Shown in pieces: positions 55,068 through 63,211 of a stretch of DNA of 64,000 nucleotides (the first letter of the stretch is position 1; every line of letters starts with the position of its first letter). Made by a program: the position numbers and the translations under genes. Source of the stretch: an uncultured Amphritea sp. (GTDB lineage Bacteria; Pseudomonadota; Gammaproteobacteria; Pseudomonadales; Balneatricaceae); the NCBI RefSeq assembly GCF_937127095.1, contig NZ_CAKZLP010000060.1, forward strand, positions 1 to 64,000, written 5' to 3'. A model generated the notes under the pieces. That model saw only the letters and a program-made list of their open reading frames with translations, ran no database searches and was not told where the DNA came from.

Positions 55068-55084
55068 TTGGCGTGCAAATTGCT
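55068..55084 (+). promoter_or_regulatory. Sigma-54 promoter of the hemerythrin operon
   Basis: TTGGCGTGCAAATTGCT matches the -24/-12 consensus very well (GG at 55070, GC at 55082, TTGCT). Transcription should start near 55095. I found no TGT-N10-ACA upstream within 200 bp, so the activator is not evident. Confidence 0.75.
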
Positions 55085-55155
55085 GAAGTTGTCTGACTAG
55101 CGATTAAAACTAACAATTCAGACGACAGACGATGTCAGGGTTAAAGGTTTACCTC

Positions 55156-55521
55156 ATGCAACATTTGAATCATGCAGAAATTGACCGTGATCATCAGCAC
55201 TTTGCTGACATCACTACCCGGTTGAAAACCTCAAATACCGACCAGTTCAAAACACTGTTTAGTGAACTTCTGAGTCATACGGAAAGCCACTTCAAACGCG
55301 AAGAGCAGTTGATAGAACAGTACCGTTACCCCGGAAAAAGCGAGCATTGCGGAGAACACAACCGCCTGCTGACTGAGTTGCGTCAGTTCAATCAACGGGT
55401 GCAGCAGGGCCGTCTGAGCCTGGCCAGAGCCTATATAAATGAACGCGTTGATGCGTGGTTACAGCAACATATTAGCAATATGGATGCCGCGCTGGTTAAA
55501 CACATAGAGAGCCATTCATGA
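55156..55521 (+). CDS. Bacteriohemerythrin
   Basis: About 121 residues. Non-haem di-iron oxygen carrier: ligands visible in DRDHQHF, HTESHFKREE (two His and Glu), HCGEHNR and WLQQHISNMD. I choose ATG 55156 (AAAGG eight bases upstream), although the track's 55132 gives a possible eight-residue extension. In diazotrophs such proteins may bind or deliver oxygen and protect nitrogenase, which suits the sigma-54 promoter here. The stop overlaps the next gene by four bases. Confidence 0.88.
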   Translation: MQHLNHAEIDRDHQHFADITTRLKTSNTDQFKTLFSELLSHTESHFKREEQLIEQYRYPGKSEHCGEHNRLLTELRQFNQRVQQGRLSLARAYINERVDAWLQQHISNMDAALVKHIESHS

Positions 55522-55784
55522 ATACCGTGCTGAACACCGAGCTTAACCGGATTATTCAACTTGAGGATGGGCTGGTCGCATTAGCATCGCTGTACCACAA
55601 CCCCATGACCGGTGACCGGATTCTGAAGCTGGAGCTGAACTACCACAACCAGATTATCGGTGCGAAAAGCTTTACCCTGCAGGGTTTCAGTTTCGAAGAA
55701 GCGGAGCTACTGGTGAAAGAGTTGCCGAAAAATCACTACATTATGCGCGAAATTGATGAGTTTCTGGCGGGTGATATGGATTAG
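55518..55784 (+). CDS. Small protein coupled to hemerythrin
   Basis: 88 residues with an alternating beta/alpha pattern (ILKLELNYHNQIIGAKSFTL, then EEAELLVKELPKNHYIM). The ATG overlaps the hemerythrin stop (ATGA). I do not recognise the family. It shares the hemerythrin's sigma-54 promoter, so it is probably made under nitrogen-fixing conditions. Confidence 0.65.
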   Translation: MNTVLNTELNRIIQLEDGLVALASLYHNPMTGDRILKLELNYHNQIIGAKSFTLQGFSFEEAELLVKELPKNHYIMREIDEFLAGDMD

Positions 55785-55788
55785 AGAT

Positions 55789-55804
55789 TGTCATAAACAT
55801 AACA
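55789..55804 (+). promoter_or_regulatory. NifA upstream activator sequence
   Basis: TGTCATAAACATAACA is an exact TGT-N10-ACA, about 130 bp upstream of the sigma-54 promoter at 55930, the normal working distance for NifA. Confidence 0.65.
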
Positions 55805-55929
55805 AACTTTAAAACGAACGGCTGCAGTGAAAACAACAAAATGTGGTGGTTTTGCGCTCCATTATGGAACAAAACCAAGTTGGAAAATTTTTCCTCATAT
55901 AAATCATAAAGTTAAACACAGAACCACCT

Positions 55930-55947
55930 TAGGTACGCTAATTGCAG
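55930..55947 (+). promoter_or_regulatory. Sigma-54 promoter of the 55998 gene
   Basis: TAGGTACGCTAATTGCAG carries GG (55932) and GC (55944) 10 bp apart, plus ACG and TTGCA as in the consensus. With the NifA site upstream it forms a standard nif control region. Start of transcription near 55957. Confidence 0.75.
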
Positions 55948-55997
55948 ATTATAGAAAAATTCTATGAATACGGTTTTATATACTCTGGAGTAAGCAA

Positions 55998-56555
55998 ATG
56001 TTACTTGATCAATATAAGCAAGATGGCCTGTTCTTTAACGTAAACTTTCTCGAATCAACGGATACACCGATGCAAGCCTATCGGGGTGAACTGATTCTGG
56101 TCGAAGGTGAGATTGGCGATGACAAAGGCCACTCCAAACCGCCCGTTGATGTTATGCGGGGTGTTTTTATACTGGCAGACGACAAGATCAGAATGATCGG
56201 CGGTGTCGTTGACTCGATGGACTCACTCCCCTCCCTGATGGAGAAATACAGTGCCGATTTTGCCAGCGATATCAGTGCACTGATCTATGTGGTCAATCTG
56301 GAAAAGCCGGTTGTGACCGAAGTTTCCGGCTTTAACCTTATCCTGATTCCGTTGGTTCAGGGTGTGCCATGGAACGAGACGATGGAAGAGCTGGCGATCG
56401 AGAAAAGCGATCTGAAAGGTCAGTCTGCAGGTAACAAGCTGATCACAGTCTACGAAGAGCTGAAAGGCTATAAACCCAAATTCCCCAGCGTGGATTTTGA
56501 AGCAGCGATGGCGATGATCACCGATGCCAAGCGCGAAGGCTGGGGTGCGGTTTAA
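55998..56555 (+). CDS. Unknown protein under nif-type control
   Basis: 185 residues, acidic, cytosolic, without Cys motifs or membrane segments. N-terminal two thirds look like an alpha/beta domain (LILVEGEIGD, VMRGVFILADDKIRMIGGVV), and the end (KFPSVDFEAAMAMITDAKREGWGAV) is helical. I know no matching family. The ATG follows GGAGTAAGCAA. The NifA site and sigma-54 promoter are the strongest in the window, so a role tied to nitrogen fixation is likely. Confidence 0.75.
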   Translation: MLLDQYKQDGLFFNVNFLESTDTPMQAYRGELILVEGEIGDDKGHSKPPVDVMRGVFILADDKIRMIGGVVDSMDSLPSLMEKYSADFASDISALIYVVNLEKPVVTEVSGFNLILIPLVQGVPWNETMEELAIEKSDLKGQSAGNKLITVYEELKGYKPKFPSVDFEAAMAMITDAKREGWGAV

Positions 56556-56782
56556 CCATCAGCACAGGGTTTTATGTTCTGATCAATTCAGCAGACGTTG
56601 CACCGCGTCAGCCCTGATCGGAACACCTTCAGTCATCAGGTGCTGCGCTAGTAGTCTGCCTGATATTTTTACCATCGCGCTGAAACAACGTATCTCAACG
56701 AGATAAAACGTTAAACAGACGATTAATCACCGCGTGTCCCATCGAATCAACTATAGTGTTCCTATACTCAGAGGAACTCATT

Positions 56783-57115
56783 ATGCTTATTACCTTTTCA
56801 TCGCCTGCCTGCGCCAACATAACGATGTTTGAAAAGACTGCACTCAACCTGCTCAGATTGATGGGTCACAGCACCCGGGTACCCGGCGCGATCCTGGCAA
56901 AGGATATCCCGGCTGCGCTAGCCCGGTTAGAAACAGCGCTGGCTAATAACAAAGAGAATCCAGAATCAAAGGGTTCAGATGCAGATGATTACGATGAAGC
57001 GCCTGTCACACTGGCTAACCAGGCTTTCCCGATGATCAGCTTCCTCAAGACGGCCGATAAAGAAGCGACTGACATCATGTGGGATATCAGTAGTAAGCAT
57101 ACTATCGGCATCTGA
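56783..57115 (+). CDS. DUF1840 family protein
   Basis: 110 residues from ATG 56783 (GAGGA upstream; the track extension is unlikely). Begins MLITFSSPACANITMFEKTA and has the conserved LLRLMGHSTRVPGAI, with a disordered acidic middle and the closing FLKTADKEATDIMWD. These are the DUF1840 features; function unknown. Single gene. Confidence 0.82.
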   Translation: MLITFSSPACANITMFEKTALNLLRLMGHSTRVPGAILAKDIPAALARLETALANNKENPESKGSDADDYDEAPVTLANQAFPMISFLKTADKEATDIMWDISSKHTIGI

Positions 57116-57244
57116 CCTTAACGCGCACCTGAGCAGAGTCTGAGTGATATTTACAACGCTGGGCTGAAGAGGGTTAGGCTACACACTATCGGCTATAACC
57201 TTTCCGTTGGCCCCCTGCCATGCCAATCCGTTGGTTAAATCCTT

Positions 57245-57253
57245 TGTTATAAT
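57245..57253 (+). promoter_or_regulatory. Extended -10 promoter candidate of the amidoligase pair
   Basis: TGTTATAAT is a perfect TGn-TATAAT. No -35 box is needed in this class, and none is seen. It lies about 120 bp before the amidoligase start. Confidence 0.45.
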
Positions 57254-57374
57254 TCTCATTGCACGATTTACTCACAATCGATGACTGATCTGATGCAGGT
57301 ATTAACCCGTAAAGATGAGTAAGCCCCTGATGAGTAGCCCCCGATTAAAAACAGGAAAACAGGAATGTTAACCT

Positions 57375-58355
57375 ATGGAGAGAACAATCACTTATAAATT
57401 ACCCCCCTGCACCACCAACGCTGAAGGGGCTGAGCGCCGGGTCGGCTTCGAACTGGAGTTCTCAGGTCTGACGCTACAGCAAACCTCAGATATCGTCAAA
57501 AAGACTCTGGGAGCAACCCTGCAATCTGCAACGGCTGCAGAACATAAGTTACATGCGCAGGGTCTTGGCGACTTCAACATAGAGCTGGACTGGAACTATC
57601 TGAAGCAAAAAGCAGCAACGGCCGGTGAAGAAAACCGCGAATTACTCGATTTGATCAGCGATGCCGCCAGCCTGCTGGTACCCATTGAGGTTGTCTGCCC
57701 CCCTATTCCCCTATCCCGACTTAGTGCCCTTGATCAGCTGGTGACAGCGCTGAGAAACGCGGGCGCAATCGGCACCGAGGAATCGATCATTGCGGCTTAC
57801 GGAGTGCATATCAATGCCGAGATACCAAGGCTGGATGCGGCGAACCTGTATGCCTATCTACGGGCATTCTCACTGCTACAGTGGTGGCTGGTCGAGGCGC
57901 ATGAGGTCAATACCAGTCGCAAAATCAGCCCCTATATCGATCTCTATCCGGAGAAATATGTCATTAAACTCATCTCGGGGCCTCCCCCGGATATGGATAC
58001 CCTATTTTCTGACTACCTGAAGCACAATGGCTCCCGTAACCGGGCACTGGATCTGCTGCCACTGCTGGCTGTGATCGACGAAAACAAAGTTCGCAGCCGG
58101 GTGGACGATCCAAAAATCAACGCCCGGCCAACGTTTCATTACCGTTTGCCCAACTGCAATATTGAACACCCGGACTGGTCTTTGGCGCTCTCCTGGAACA
58201 CCTGGTGGATCATTGAGCAGCTGGCAGCCAGCCCTGAGCTTCTGGACAAGCTGAGCCGCGCATTTCTTGAGGCCGGGCAGCCACTGTTCGGTGTCAGTCG
58301 TAAACAGTGGACAGAGTATATTGATCAATGGCTAACAGACCACGCATTGGTGTAA
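57375..58355 (+). CDS. Amidoligase family protein
   Basis: 326 residues, glutamine-synthetase/GCS-like ATP-grasping amidoligase fold. N-terminal RRVGFELEFSGLTL carries the acidic metal-binding pair, LGDFNIELDWN the next acidic strand, VPIEVVCPPIPLSRL the third, and AAYGVHINAEIP the catalytic His region. Members join amino groups to carboxylates in peptides or small molecules. It overlaps the peptidase C26 gene by 28 bp, a pairing known for this family; substrate unknown. Confidence 0.85.
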   Translation: MERTITYKLPPCTTNAEGAERRVGFELEFSGLTLQQTSDIVKKTLGATLQSATAAEHKLHAQGLGDFNIELDWNYLKQKAATAGEENRELLDLISDAASLLVPIEVVCPPIPLSRLSALDQLVTALRNAGAIGTEESIIAAYGVHINAEIPRLDAANLYAYLRAFSLLQWWLVEAHEVNTSRKISPYIDLYPEKYVIKLISGPPPDMDTLFSDYLKHNGSRNRALDLLPLLAVIDENKVRSRVDDPKINARPTFHYRLPNCNIEHPDWSLALSWNTWWIIEQLAASPELLDKLSRAFLEAGQPLFGVSRKQWTEYIDQWLTDHALV

Positions 58356-58990
58356 CCGGCACTGCCCGGTTCTGGTCCCCGGGTTGGTGGTGTGCCGCGC
58401 TCGCCCTGCGACTGGCAGGAGGCATTCCCGAGCGGATCAGCGTACGCCACCCTCCCACTGGCAAACCGCTGGATGGCCTGCTGGTCGGCGGCGGCAATGA
58501 TATCAGCCCGGAGCATTATCAGGGCGATATTGAGAAACCGGTCAAAAGCGACCCGGCGCGGGATGAGTTAGAGATCCGCTGGATCAAGACCGCGCTGGAT
58601 AACGATATTCCGCTGATGGGTATCTGCCGGGGGGCTCAACTGATCAATGTCGTTTTAGGCGGTACCCTCTACCAGGATATCCGCAACATCAGACAGCATA
58701 CCTATAACCGTCCCGGATTATTGCCAACTAAACAGGTGAAAATAGCAGCAGAATCAAAACTGGCGAGTATATTTAAAACGCAGCATCTGAGAGTTAACAG
58801 CTTGCATCACCAGGCGATAAACTCCACCGGTAAAGGGCTGAAAGTCGTGGGATATGACCTGGATAAGATCACCCAGGCGGTCGAGTCAGAGCAGCATAAA
58901 ATCATCGCGGTGCAGTGGCACCCGGAATATCTTATCTATCTGCCATCCCAGTTCGCCCTGTTTCGCTGGCTGGTTAACAACTCAAACTGA
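58328..58990 (+). CDS. Gamma-glutamyl-gamma-aminobutyrate hydrolase family protein (peptidase C26)
   Basis: 220 residues, class I glutamine amidotransferase fold. GLLVGGGNDISPEHY (about 50), nucleophile elbow MGICRGAQLINVVLGG (Cys about 100) and catalytic His-x-Glu in AVQWHPEYL (about 197) complete the Cys-His-Glu triad. It should hydrolyse gamma-glutamyl-type amides and probably reverses or trims the product of the overlapping amidoligase. Confidence 0.9.
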   Translation: MANRPRIGVTGTARFWSPGWWCAALALRLAGGIPERISVRHPPTGKPLDGLLVGGGNDISPEHYQGDIEKPVKSDPARDELEIRWIKTALDNDIPLMGICRGAQLINVVLGGTLYQDIRNIRQHTYNRPGLLPTKQVKIAAESKLASIFKTQHLRVNSLHHQAINSTGKGLKVVGYDLDKITQAVESEQHKIIAVQWHPEYLIYLPSQFALFRWLVNNSN

Positions 58991-59000
58991 GGCCAGTGTT

Positions 59001-59477
59001 CTACTCGTCCCAATCATCATCTGCCATGGTCGCGAAGCTATCGCTACTCTGCTTATGTTTCTGATTGATGATATTTTGCAGCCAGAACGCTTTCTCGCCA
59101 GCCAGTTGCGCCTGAATCGAATCAAGCAGTTCATCGACATCCGGGCCGCCTTTCACCTGCACCGGGGTGATCCCCAGCGAGATCAACTGACGGGTGGCGG
59201 AACCGCCAATCGAACCGCAGTAGACCATATCAGCACCTACCAGCCACTTCAGTTTCGGTTTGAGCTTATCCTCATTACCATCCTGAGCAGCGGATGCAAA
59301 ACTCTGGCTGGCCAGCAGGGTCGCCGAGTGGCTATTAACCGAGTAGACGAAGAATCCCTGCGCTGAGCCGAAATGCTGATCGACCATATCACCCTCCATG
59401 GAGGCAAAGGCGACAATCAGATCTTCATAGTGAGTGACAGCGTCAGCAATACTTGAATAAGAGAGACACGCAGTCAT
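59001..59477 (-). CDS. nifX: Nitrogen fixation protein NifX
   Basis: 158 residues. The central NifX domain has VAFASMEGDMVDQHFGSAQGFFVYSV, split by a short insertion, then ADMVYCGSIGGSATRQLISLGI. The tail FATMADDDWDE is the NifX type ending. NifX shuttles NifB-co and VK-cluster during FeMo-co assembly. It lies 132 bp after nifS with no own sigma-54 promoter visible, so it is probably co-transcribed with iscA-nifU-nifS. Its usual place is behind nifEN, so the location is unusual. Confidence 0.82.
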   Translation of the reverse strand: MTACLSYSSIADAVTHYEDLIVAFASMEGDMVDQHFGSAQGFFVYSVNSHSATLLASQSFASAAQDGNEDKLKPKLKWLVGADMVYCGSIGGSATRQLISLGITPVQVKGGPDVDELLDSIQAQLAGEKAFWLQNIINQKHKQSSDSFATMADDDWDE

Positions 59478-59506
59478 GATGACCTCCCGCTAAACGCAGC
59501 GCACAT

Positions 59507-59551
59507 CTTAATTAAAATGCGCTTAGTTAAAATGAGTCTGGTTAAAATGAG
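59507..59551. repeat. Three tandem 15-bp repeats (CTTAGTTAAAATGAG type)
   Basis: Three diverged 15-bp units sharing GTTAAAATG, with a partial fourth, in the nifS-nifX gap. Confidence 0.7.
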
Positions 59552-59575
59552 CTTAAGTTGAATATTGAGTTAAGC

Positions 59576-59598
59576 AGGGAGGGTTCGAACCCCTCCCT
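59576..59598. other. 8-bp hairpin with TTCGAAC loop downstream of nifS
   Basis: The perfect stem AGGGAGGG / CCCTCCCT encloses TTCGAAC, the sequence of a tRNA T-loop, and is followed by TCAACCA. No T-run. Either a processing/stability hairpin after nifS or a remnant of a tRNA 3' end. Confidence 0.4.
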
Positions 59599-59609
59599 CA
59601 ACCAAACCG

Positions 59610-60818
59610 TCAGGCATAGACAGGTGCAAACGCCTGTTCAGGGTTTTCAGCCGGACCATCACCTTCCCAGTAAGGGGAAAGCTTACGCAGCTTGGCAACG
59701 ATCTCCGGGACTTCAGCTATAACCCGCTCAACCTCTTCCATGGTGTTGTAGCGAGAGAAAGAGAAGCGCACCGTACCGTGTGCAGCGGTGTAGGGAATCC
59801 CCATCGCCCGCATTACATGGGAAGGTTCCAGAGAGCCGGAGGTACAGGCAGAGCCACTGGATGCGGCAATCCCAACCTTGTTCATCAGCAACAGAATCGC
59901 CTCACCCTCGATATACTCAAACGCGATACTGGCGGTATTGGGCAGTCGATTATCCACGTCCCCGGTCGCAAAACTGTAGGGAACAGCAGCCAGGATGCCC
60001 GCTTCCAGACGGTCCCGCATCGCTTTAACGGTGGTGTTTTCAAACGCCATATGCTGCATCGCCAGTTCACAGGCTTTGCCCAGTCCGACAATCGCTGCGG
60101 CATTTTCGGTGCCTGCACGACGTCCACGTTCCTGATGACCACCGCGCAGCAGCGGACGGAAACGGGTGCCTCGCTTAAGGTAGAGCACACCGATACCTTT
60201 CGGCGCATGCAATTTATGGCCGGACACGGAGAGCATATGAATATTGCTTTCCTGCAGATTAATCGGCAATTTACCCACCGCCTGCACCGCATCGGTATGG
60301 AACATAATACCGGCCTCATGGGCCATATCGGCCATTTTTTCGACCGGGAAGATGGTGCCACTTTCATTGTTGGCCCACATCACACTGACCACCGCAACGT
60401 TATCACTCAACAGACTGGCATACTTATCCAGATCGAGACGGCCTTTGCTGTCCACTTCCAGCTTATGTACGGTATAGCCTTCGGTCTCAAGGTATTCACA
60501 CAGAGTCAGCACCGCCGGGTGTTCAACCACCGTGGTAATGATCTCTTTACGTTCCGGTTGCGCTCTCAGTGCTGAGAGAATCGCAGTGGAATCCGATTCG
60601 GTACCACAGGAGGTGAACACGATTTCGGAATCATGCTCGGCACCCAGAAGTGTCTGCACCTGCTGGCGGGCTTTTTTCAGCGCAAAGCCGACCTTATTAC
60701 CAAAATTGTGCAAGGAAGACGGGTTGCCAAACTGCTCACAGAAAAACGGCAGCATCTCCTCCAGCACCTCGGGAGAGACCATAGTGGTGGCGTTGTTATC
60801 CAGATAGATATCATTCAT
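59610..60818 (-). CDS. nifS: Cysteine desulfurase NifS
   Basis: 402 residues. Provides sulfur for nitrogenase Fe-S clusters by PLP-dependent desulfuration of cysteine. YLDNNATTMVSPEVLEEM at the N-terminus, PLP lysine in SVSGHKLHAPKGIG (about 203) and the active Cys loop ASSGSACTSGSLEPSHV (about 325). It begins 2 bp after nifU. Full length, all catalytic residues visible; NifS rather than IscS by its operon. Confidence 0.95.
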   Translation of the reverse strand: MNDIYLDNNATTMVSPEVLEEMLPFFCEQFGNPSSLHNFGNKVGFALKKARQQVQTLLGAEHDSEIVFTSCGTESDSTAILSALRAQPERKEIITTVVEHPAVLTLCEYLETEGYTVHKLEVDSKGRLDLDKYASLLSDNVAVVSVMWANNESGTIFPVEKMADMAHEAGIMFHTDAVQAVGKLPINLQESNIHMLSVSGHKLHAPKGIGVLYLKRGTRFRPLLRGGHQERGRRAGTENAAAIVGLGKACELAMQHMAFENTTVKAMRDRLEAGILAAVPYSFATGDVDNRLPNTASIAFEYIEGEAILLLMNKVGIAASSGSACTSGSLEPSHVMRAMGIPYTAAHGTVRFSFSRYNTMEEVERVIAEVPEIVAKLRKLSPYWEGDGPAENPEQAFAPVYA

Positions 60819-60820
60819 GG

Positions 60821-61765
60821 TTAACCTCCTATACCGACCAGTTTGTCAGCCTTTTTCTCAACCTGAACCAGACGTACAAACTCACCCAGTTCCTCAATCA
60901 GTTGCTGCTGGATACCGCCCAGGGTCATCGACGCCATCTGACATCCCATGCAGGCACCGGTCAGGTTGACATAGATAGTGTTGCCATCAATGTCCATCAA
61001 CTCACAATCGCCGCCATCGGCCTGCAAGCGTGGACGCACCGCTTCAAGCACCCGCATAATGGTGCTGATGCGCTTAATATCGGTTTTCGGTGCAGCTTCA
61101 ACAGGCGCCGCCGCAGCAGGTGTTGCTGCAACAGGTGTCGCTTTGCTCTTCGCCGCAATCGCACTGCCCACGCCACCGGCAACAAACGCTTGACCGCTCT
61201 CAGCCATCACCCGGGTGAGAACGTTCTCAATCCCTTCATGACAGGCAGAACAACCGCCACCCGCTTTGGTGTAGTTAGTCACCTCTTCAACGGTGGTCAG
61301 GCTATTGGCCCGGATGGTGTCTTCGATCATCACTTCATCGATGGCAAAACACTTACAAATCAGTGCGCCCTCTTCGTGGTCATCGCTCCACACTTCACCC
61401 CGATAATCAGCAACAGCCGCCTGCAGCGCTTCACGTCCCATCACGGAACAGTGCATCTTCTCAGGTGGCAGACCATCAAGAAAATCAGCAATATCCTGGT
61501 TGGACACTTCCAGCGCCTGATCCAGTGTCATCCCTTTGATGATCTCTGTCAGTGCGGAGGAAGATGCAATGGCAGAGCCACAACCAAAGGTCTGGAAGCC
61601 GGCATCGAGAATAATCTCAGTGTCAGGATCCACTTTAAGGGTCAGCCGCAGTGCATCGCCACAGCTTAATGATCCAACTTCACCGGTCGCATTGGCATTT
61701 TCAGCTGCCCCGGCATTCTTGGGGTTGTAAAAATGTTCTTTAACTTTTTCAGAATAATCCCACAT
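60821..61765 (-). CDS. nifU: Fe-S cluster scaffold NifU
   Basis: 314 residues in the three-part NifU layout: IscU-like N-terminal domain (Cys in [26 protein letters not shown]), central BFD-type 2Fe-2S domain ([10 protein letters not shown]...[10 protein letters not shown], about 135-175) and C-terminal Nfu domain with [10 protein letters not shown] (about 270). An alanine/proline-rich linker is at 205-225. Assembles Fe-S clusters for nitrogenase with NifS. Confidence 0.95.
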   Translation of the reverse strand: MWDYSEKVKEHFYNPKNAGAAENANATGEVGSLSCGDALRLTLKVDPDTEIILDAGFQTFGCGSAIASSSALTEIIKGMTLDQALEVSNQDIADFLDGLPPEKMHCSVMGREALQAAVADYRGEVWSDDHEEGALICKCFAIDEVMIEDTIRANSLTTVEEVTNYTKAGGGCSACHEGIENVLTRVMAESGQAFVAGGVGSAIAAKSKATPVAATPAAAAPVEAAPKTDIKRISTIMRVLEAVRPRLQADGGDCELMDIDGNTIYVNLTGACMGCQMASMTLGGIQQQLIEELGEFVRLVQVEKKADKLVGIGG

Positions 61766-61800
61766 ATCGAATTCCTCTTATCTCTGTTACCGGTCAGTTG

Positions 61801-62124
61801 TTAACCTGCGAAGGATTTACCACAGTTGCAGCTTTCTGTTGCGTTCGGGTTTTCAAACTTAAACCCGGACCCCTCAAGGCCATCCAGAAAATCAACCGTT
61901 ACACCGCTGAGCAACGCAGCACTCTCGCCATCGACAAGAATTTTTACACCGCTACACTCAATAATCTGATCCTCTTCAGAGCTCGCCTCTTCGAGTTTCA
62001 TACCGTACTTAAACCCGGAGCAACCTCCTCCGTCGACCCGGATACGCAAACCAAAAACATCTTTATCGGCCTGGTCTATAAACCGGGAAATAGCACTTAT
62101 TGCGCTCTCTGTTAGCTGAATCAT
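61801..62124 (-). CDS. iscA: nif-specific IscA-type iron-sulfur carrier
   Basis: 107 residues, HesB/IscA family: LRIRVDGGGCSGFKYGMKLE (first Cys about 37) and the C-terminal CNCGKSF pair. It is the first gene of the operon before nifU and nifS, as in Azotobacter. Driven by the sigma-54 promoter at 62164. The ATG is preceded by GATGAGGACGAGACC. Confidence 0.92.
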   Translation of the reverse strand: MIQLTESAISAISRFIDQADKDVFGLRIRVDGGGCSGFKYGMKLEEASSEEDQIIECSGVKILVDGESAALLSGVTVDFLDGLEGSGFKFENPNATESCNCGKSFAG

Positions 62125-62163
62125 GGTCTCGTCCTCATCAATCCGAGTGTTCAGTTATAAGCA

Positions 62164-62181
62164 GTGCAAGCCGAATGCCAC
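62164..62181 (-). promoter_or_regulatory. Sigma-54 promoter of iscA-nifU-nifS
   Basis: On the minus strand TGGCATTCGGCTTGCACT has GG and GC 10 bp apart, with TGGCA and TTGCA of the consensus. Transcription would begin near 62154, 30 bp before the iscA ATG. Confidence 0.75.
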
Positions 62182-62274
62182 CGAGGATAAAAAATAAAAA
62201 TCCTTGTTTTTCAAATAGTTGATCTAGATCAAAAACAGATGGGTTAGAGGACAGTATGACAATTGAGGGGGTTT

Positions 62275-62290
62275 TGTAGGAAGTACGACA
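62275..62290 (-). promoter_or_regulatory. NifA upstream activator sequence
   Basis: TGTAGGAAGTACGACA is an exact TGT-N10-ACA lying about 95 bp upstream of the sigma-54 promoter of iscA-nifU-nifS. Confidence 0.65.
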
Positions 62291-62304
62291 AAGCAAAACA
62301 GGGT

Positions 62305-62727
62305 TTAGTCACCCAACAGACACTCATAGGCTTTTTTAAACAACAGACGCTCAACCACCGGCACCTTGAGTAACTCCATCAGCGAGATGAAGCCGCCATT
62401 CGCCTTAGGTTGTGGCAGGTCGGTGGTCATTATCCGTACCAGCGCCACCGGCAAGGGCACGTCAGGTGTTTCAATCCAGGCCAGTTCCGGTGTTACCACT
62501 TCAAGTAGCGTGGCGTCGACACCGAGATATTCAGCCAGCTTCTGCAGATGCGCAGCCGGATGCGGTATCACCGTTGCGGGTGTTTCGCCAGCATCAATCA
62601 ACGCAGCCAGTGCCGGTAAACCGTTGGGCAGGCAGCCGAATGCCTGTGGCTCTGACCGGTCGATCCAGAACGACAACCGAGCACTGAGAGGATTCAGATG
62701 CACCAGAATAATTTTCAGTTCGGTCAT
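62305..62727 (-). CDS. Unknown nif-cluster protein (140 residues)
   Basis: Cytosolic, alpha/beta N-terminus (KIILVHLNPLSARLSFWIDR), middle helix-rich part, and a C-terminal segment with KVPVVERLLFKKAYECLL. In Azotobacter and Pseudomonas nif clusters, small unnamed ORFs fill this place between fdxB and iscA. I cannot name a family. It lies 47 bp after the next upstream gene on the same strand. Confidence 0.7.
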   Translation of the reverse strand: MTELKIILVHLNPLSARLSFWIDRSEPQAFGCLPNGLPALAALIDAGETPATVIPHPAAHLQKLAEYLGVDATLLEVVTPELAWIETPDVPLPVALVRIMTTDLPQPKANGGFISLMELLKVPVVERLLFKKAYECLLGD

Positions 62728-62774
62728 AAAGTCCCTGCTATATCCATATTACACACTGTTTCAGATGTACTAAC

Positions 62775-63161
62775 TCAGAGCATCGGCAGCGGCGTCACTT
62801 CCGCACGAAGGCTTTGCGGGTCAGAGCCCCACACCGACACTGACTCCGCCCAAAGCTGGTCTTTGCCAGGCCAGGGGCAGATAAGATCAATTTCCAGCAT
62901 CATCGAACCGTCACAGTTGATCACCAGCCAGCCACGCCGCTGGCTGGAGGTATCAGCCCAGCGACCATTAAGGGTCGCTGTGCCGTTCAGCGGCTCAGGC
63001 TTAGTTTCCAAGGGCTTAGTTTCAAAGCTGAACTGACTCAACGGCGGCAGAACAGCACTGTCAAAGCCCGCAGTCGTGAGAGTCTTCACCGCGGTTTCCA
63101 TAGATGAATCCAGCAGCTGACCATAGTCCACTAACAGTTGTGTTACCGTCGATTCGCTCAT
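62775..63161 (-). CDS. Unknown nif-cluster protein (128 residues)
   Basis: An N-terminal helix (LLVDYGQLLDSSMETAVKTL) precedes a beta-rich domain with three tryptophans (WLVINCDGSMMLEIDLICPW). No cofactor motif. Part of the same minus-strand run as fdxB. It contains a short duplicated stretch (FETKPLETKPEPL). Function unknown. Confidence 0.7.
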   Translation of the reverse strand: MSESTVTQLLVDYGQLLDSSMETAVKTLTTAGFDSAVLPPLSQFSFETKPLETKPEPLNGTATLNGRWADTSSQRRGWLVINCDGSMMLEIDLICPWPGKDQLWAESVSVWGSDPQSLRAEVTPLPML

Positions 63162-63211
63162 CTGTATGACCTGAACCCTAATTGCTGATCAAAACCCCTG
63201 ACCGGCATCGG

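Noticed and set aside
59778-60575. 265-residue ORF antisense to nifS
   Set aside because: His/Thr/Arg-rich translation typical of the antisense frame of a real gene; no motifs.
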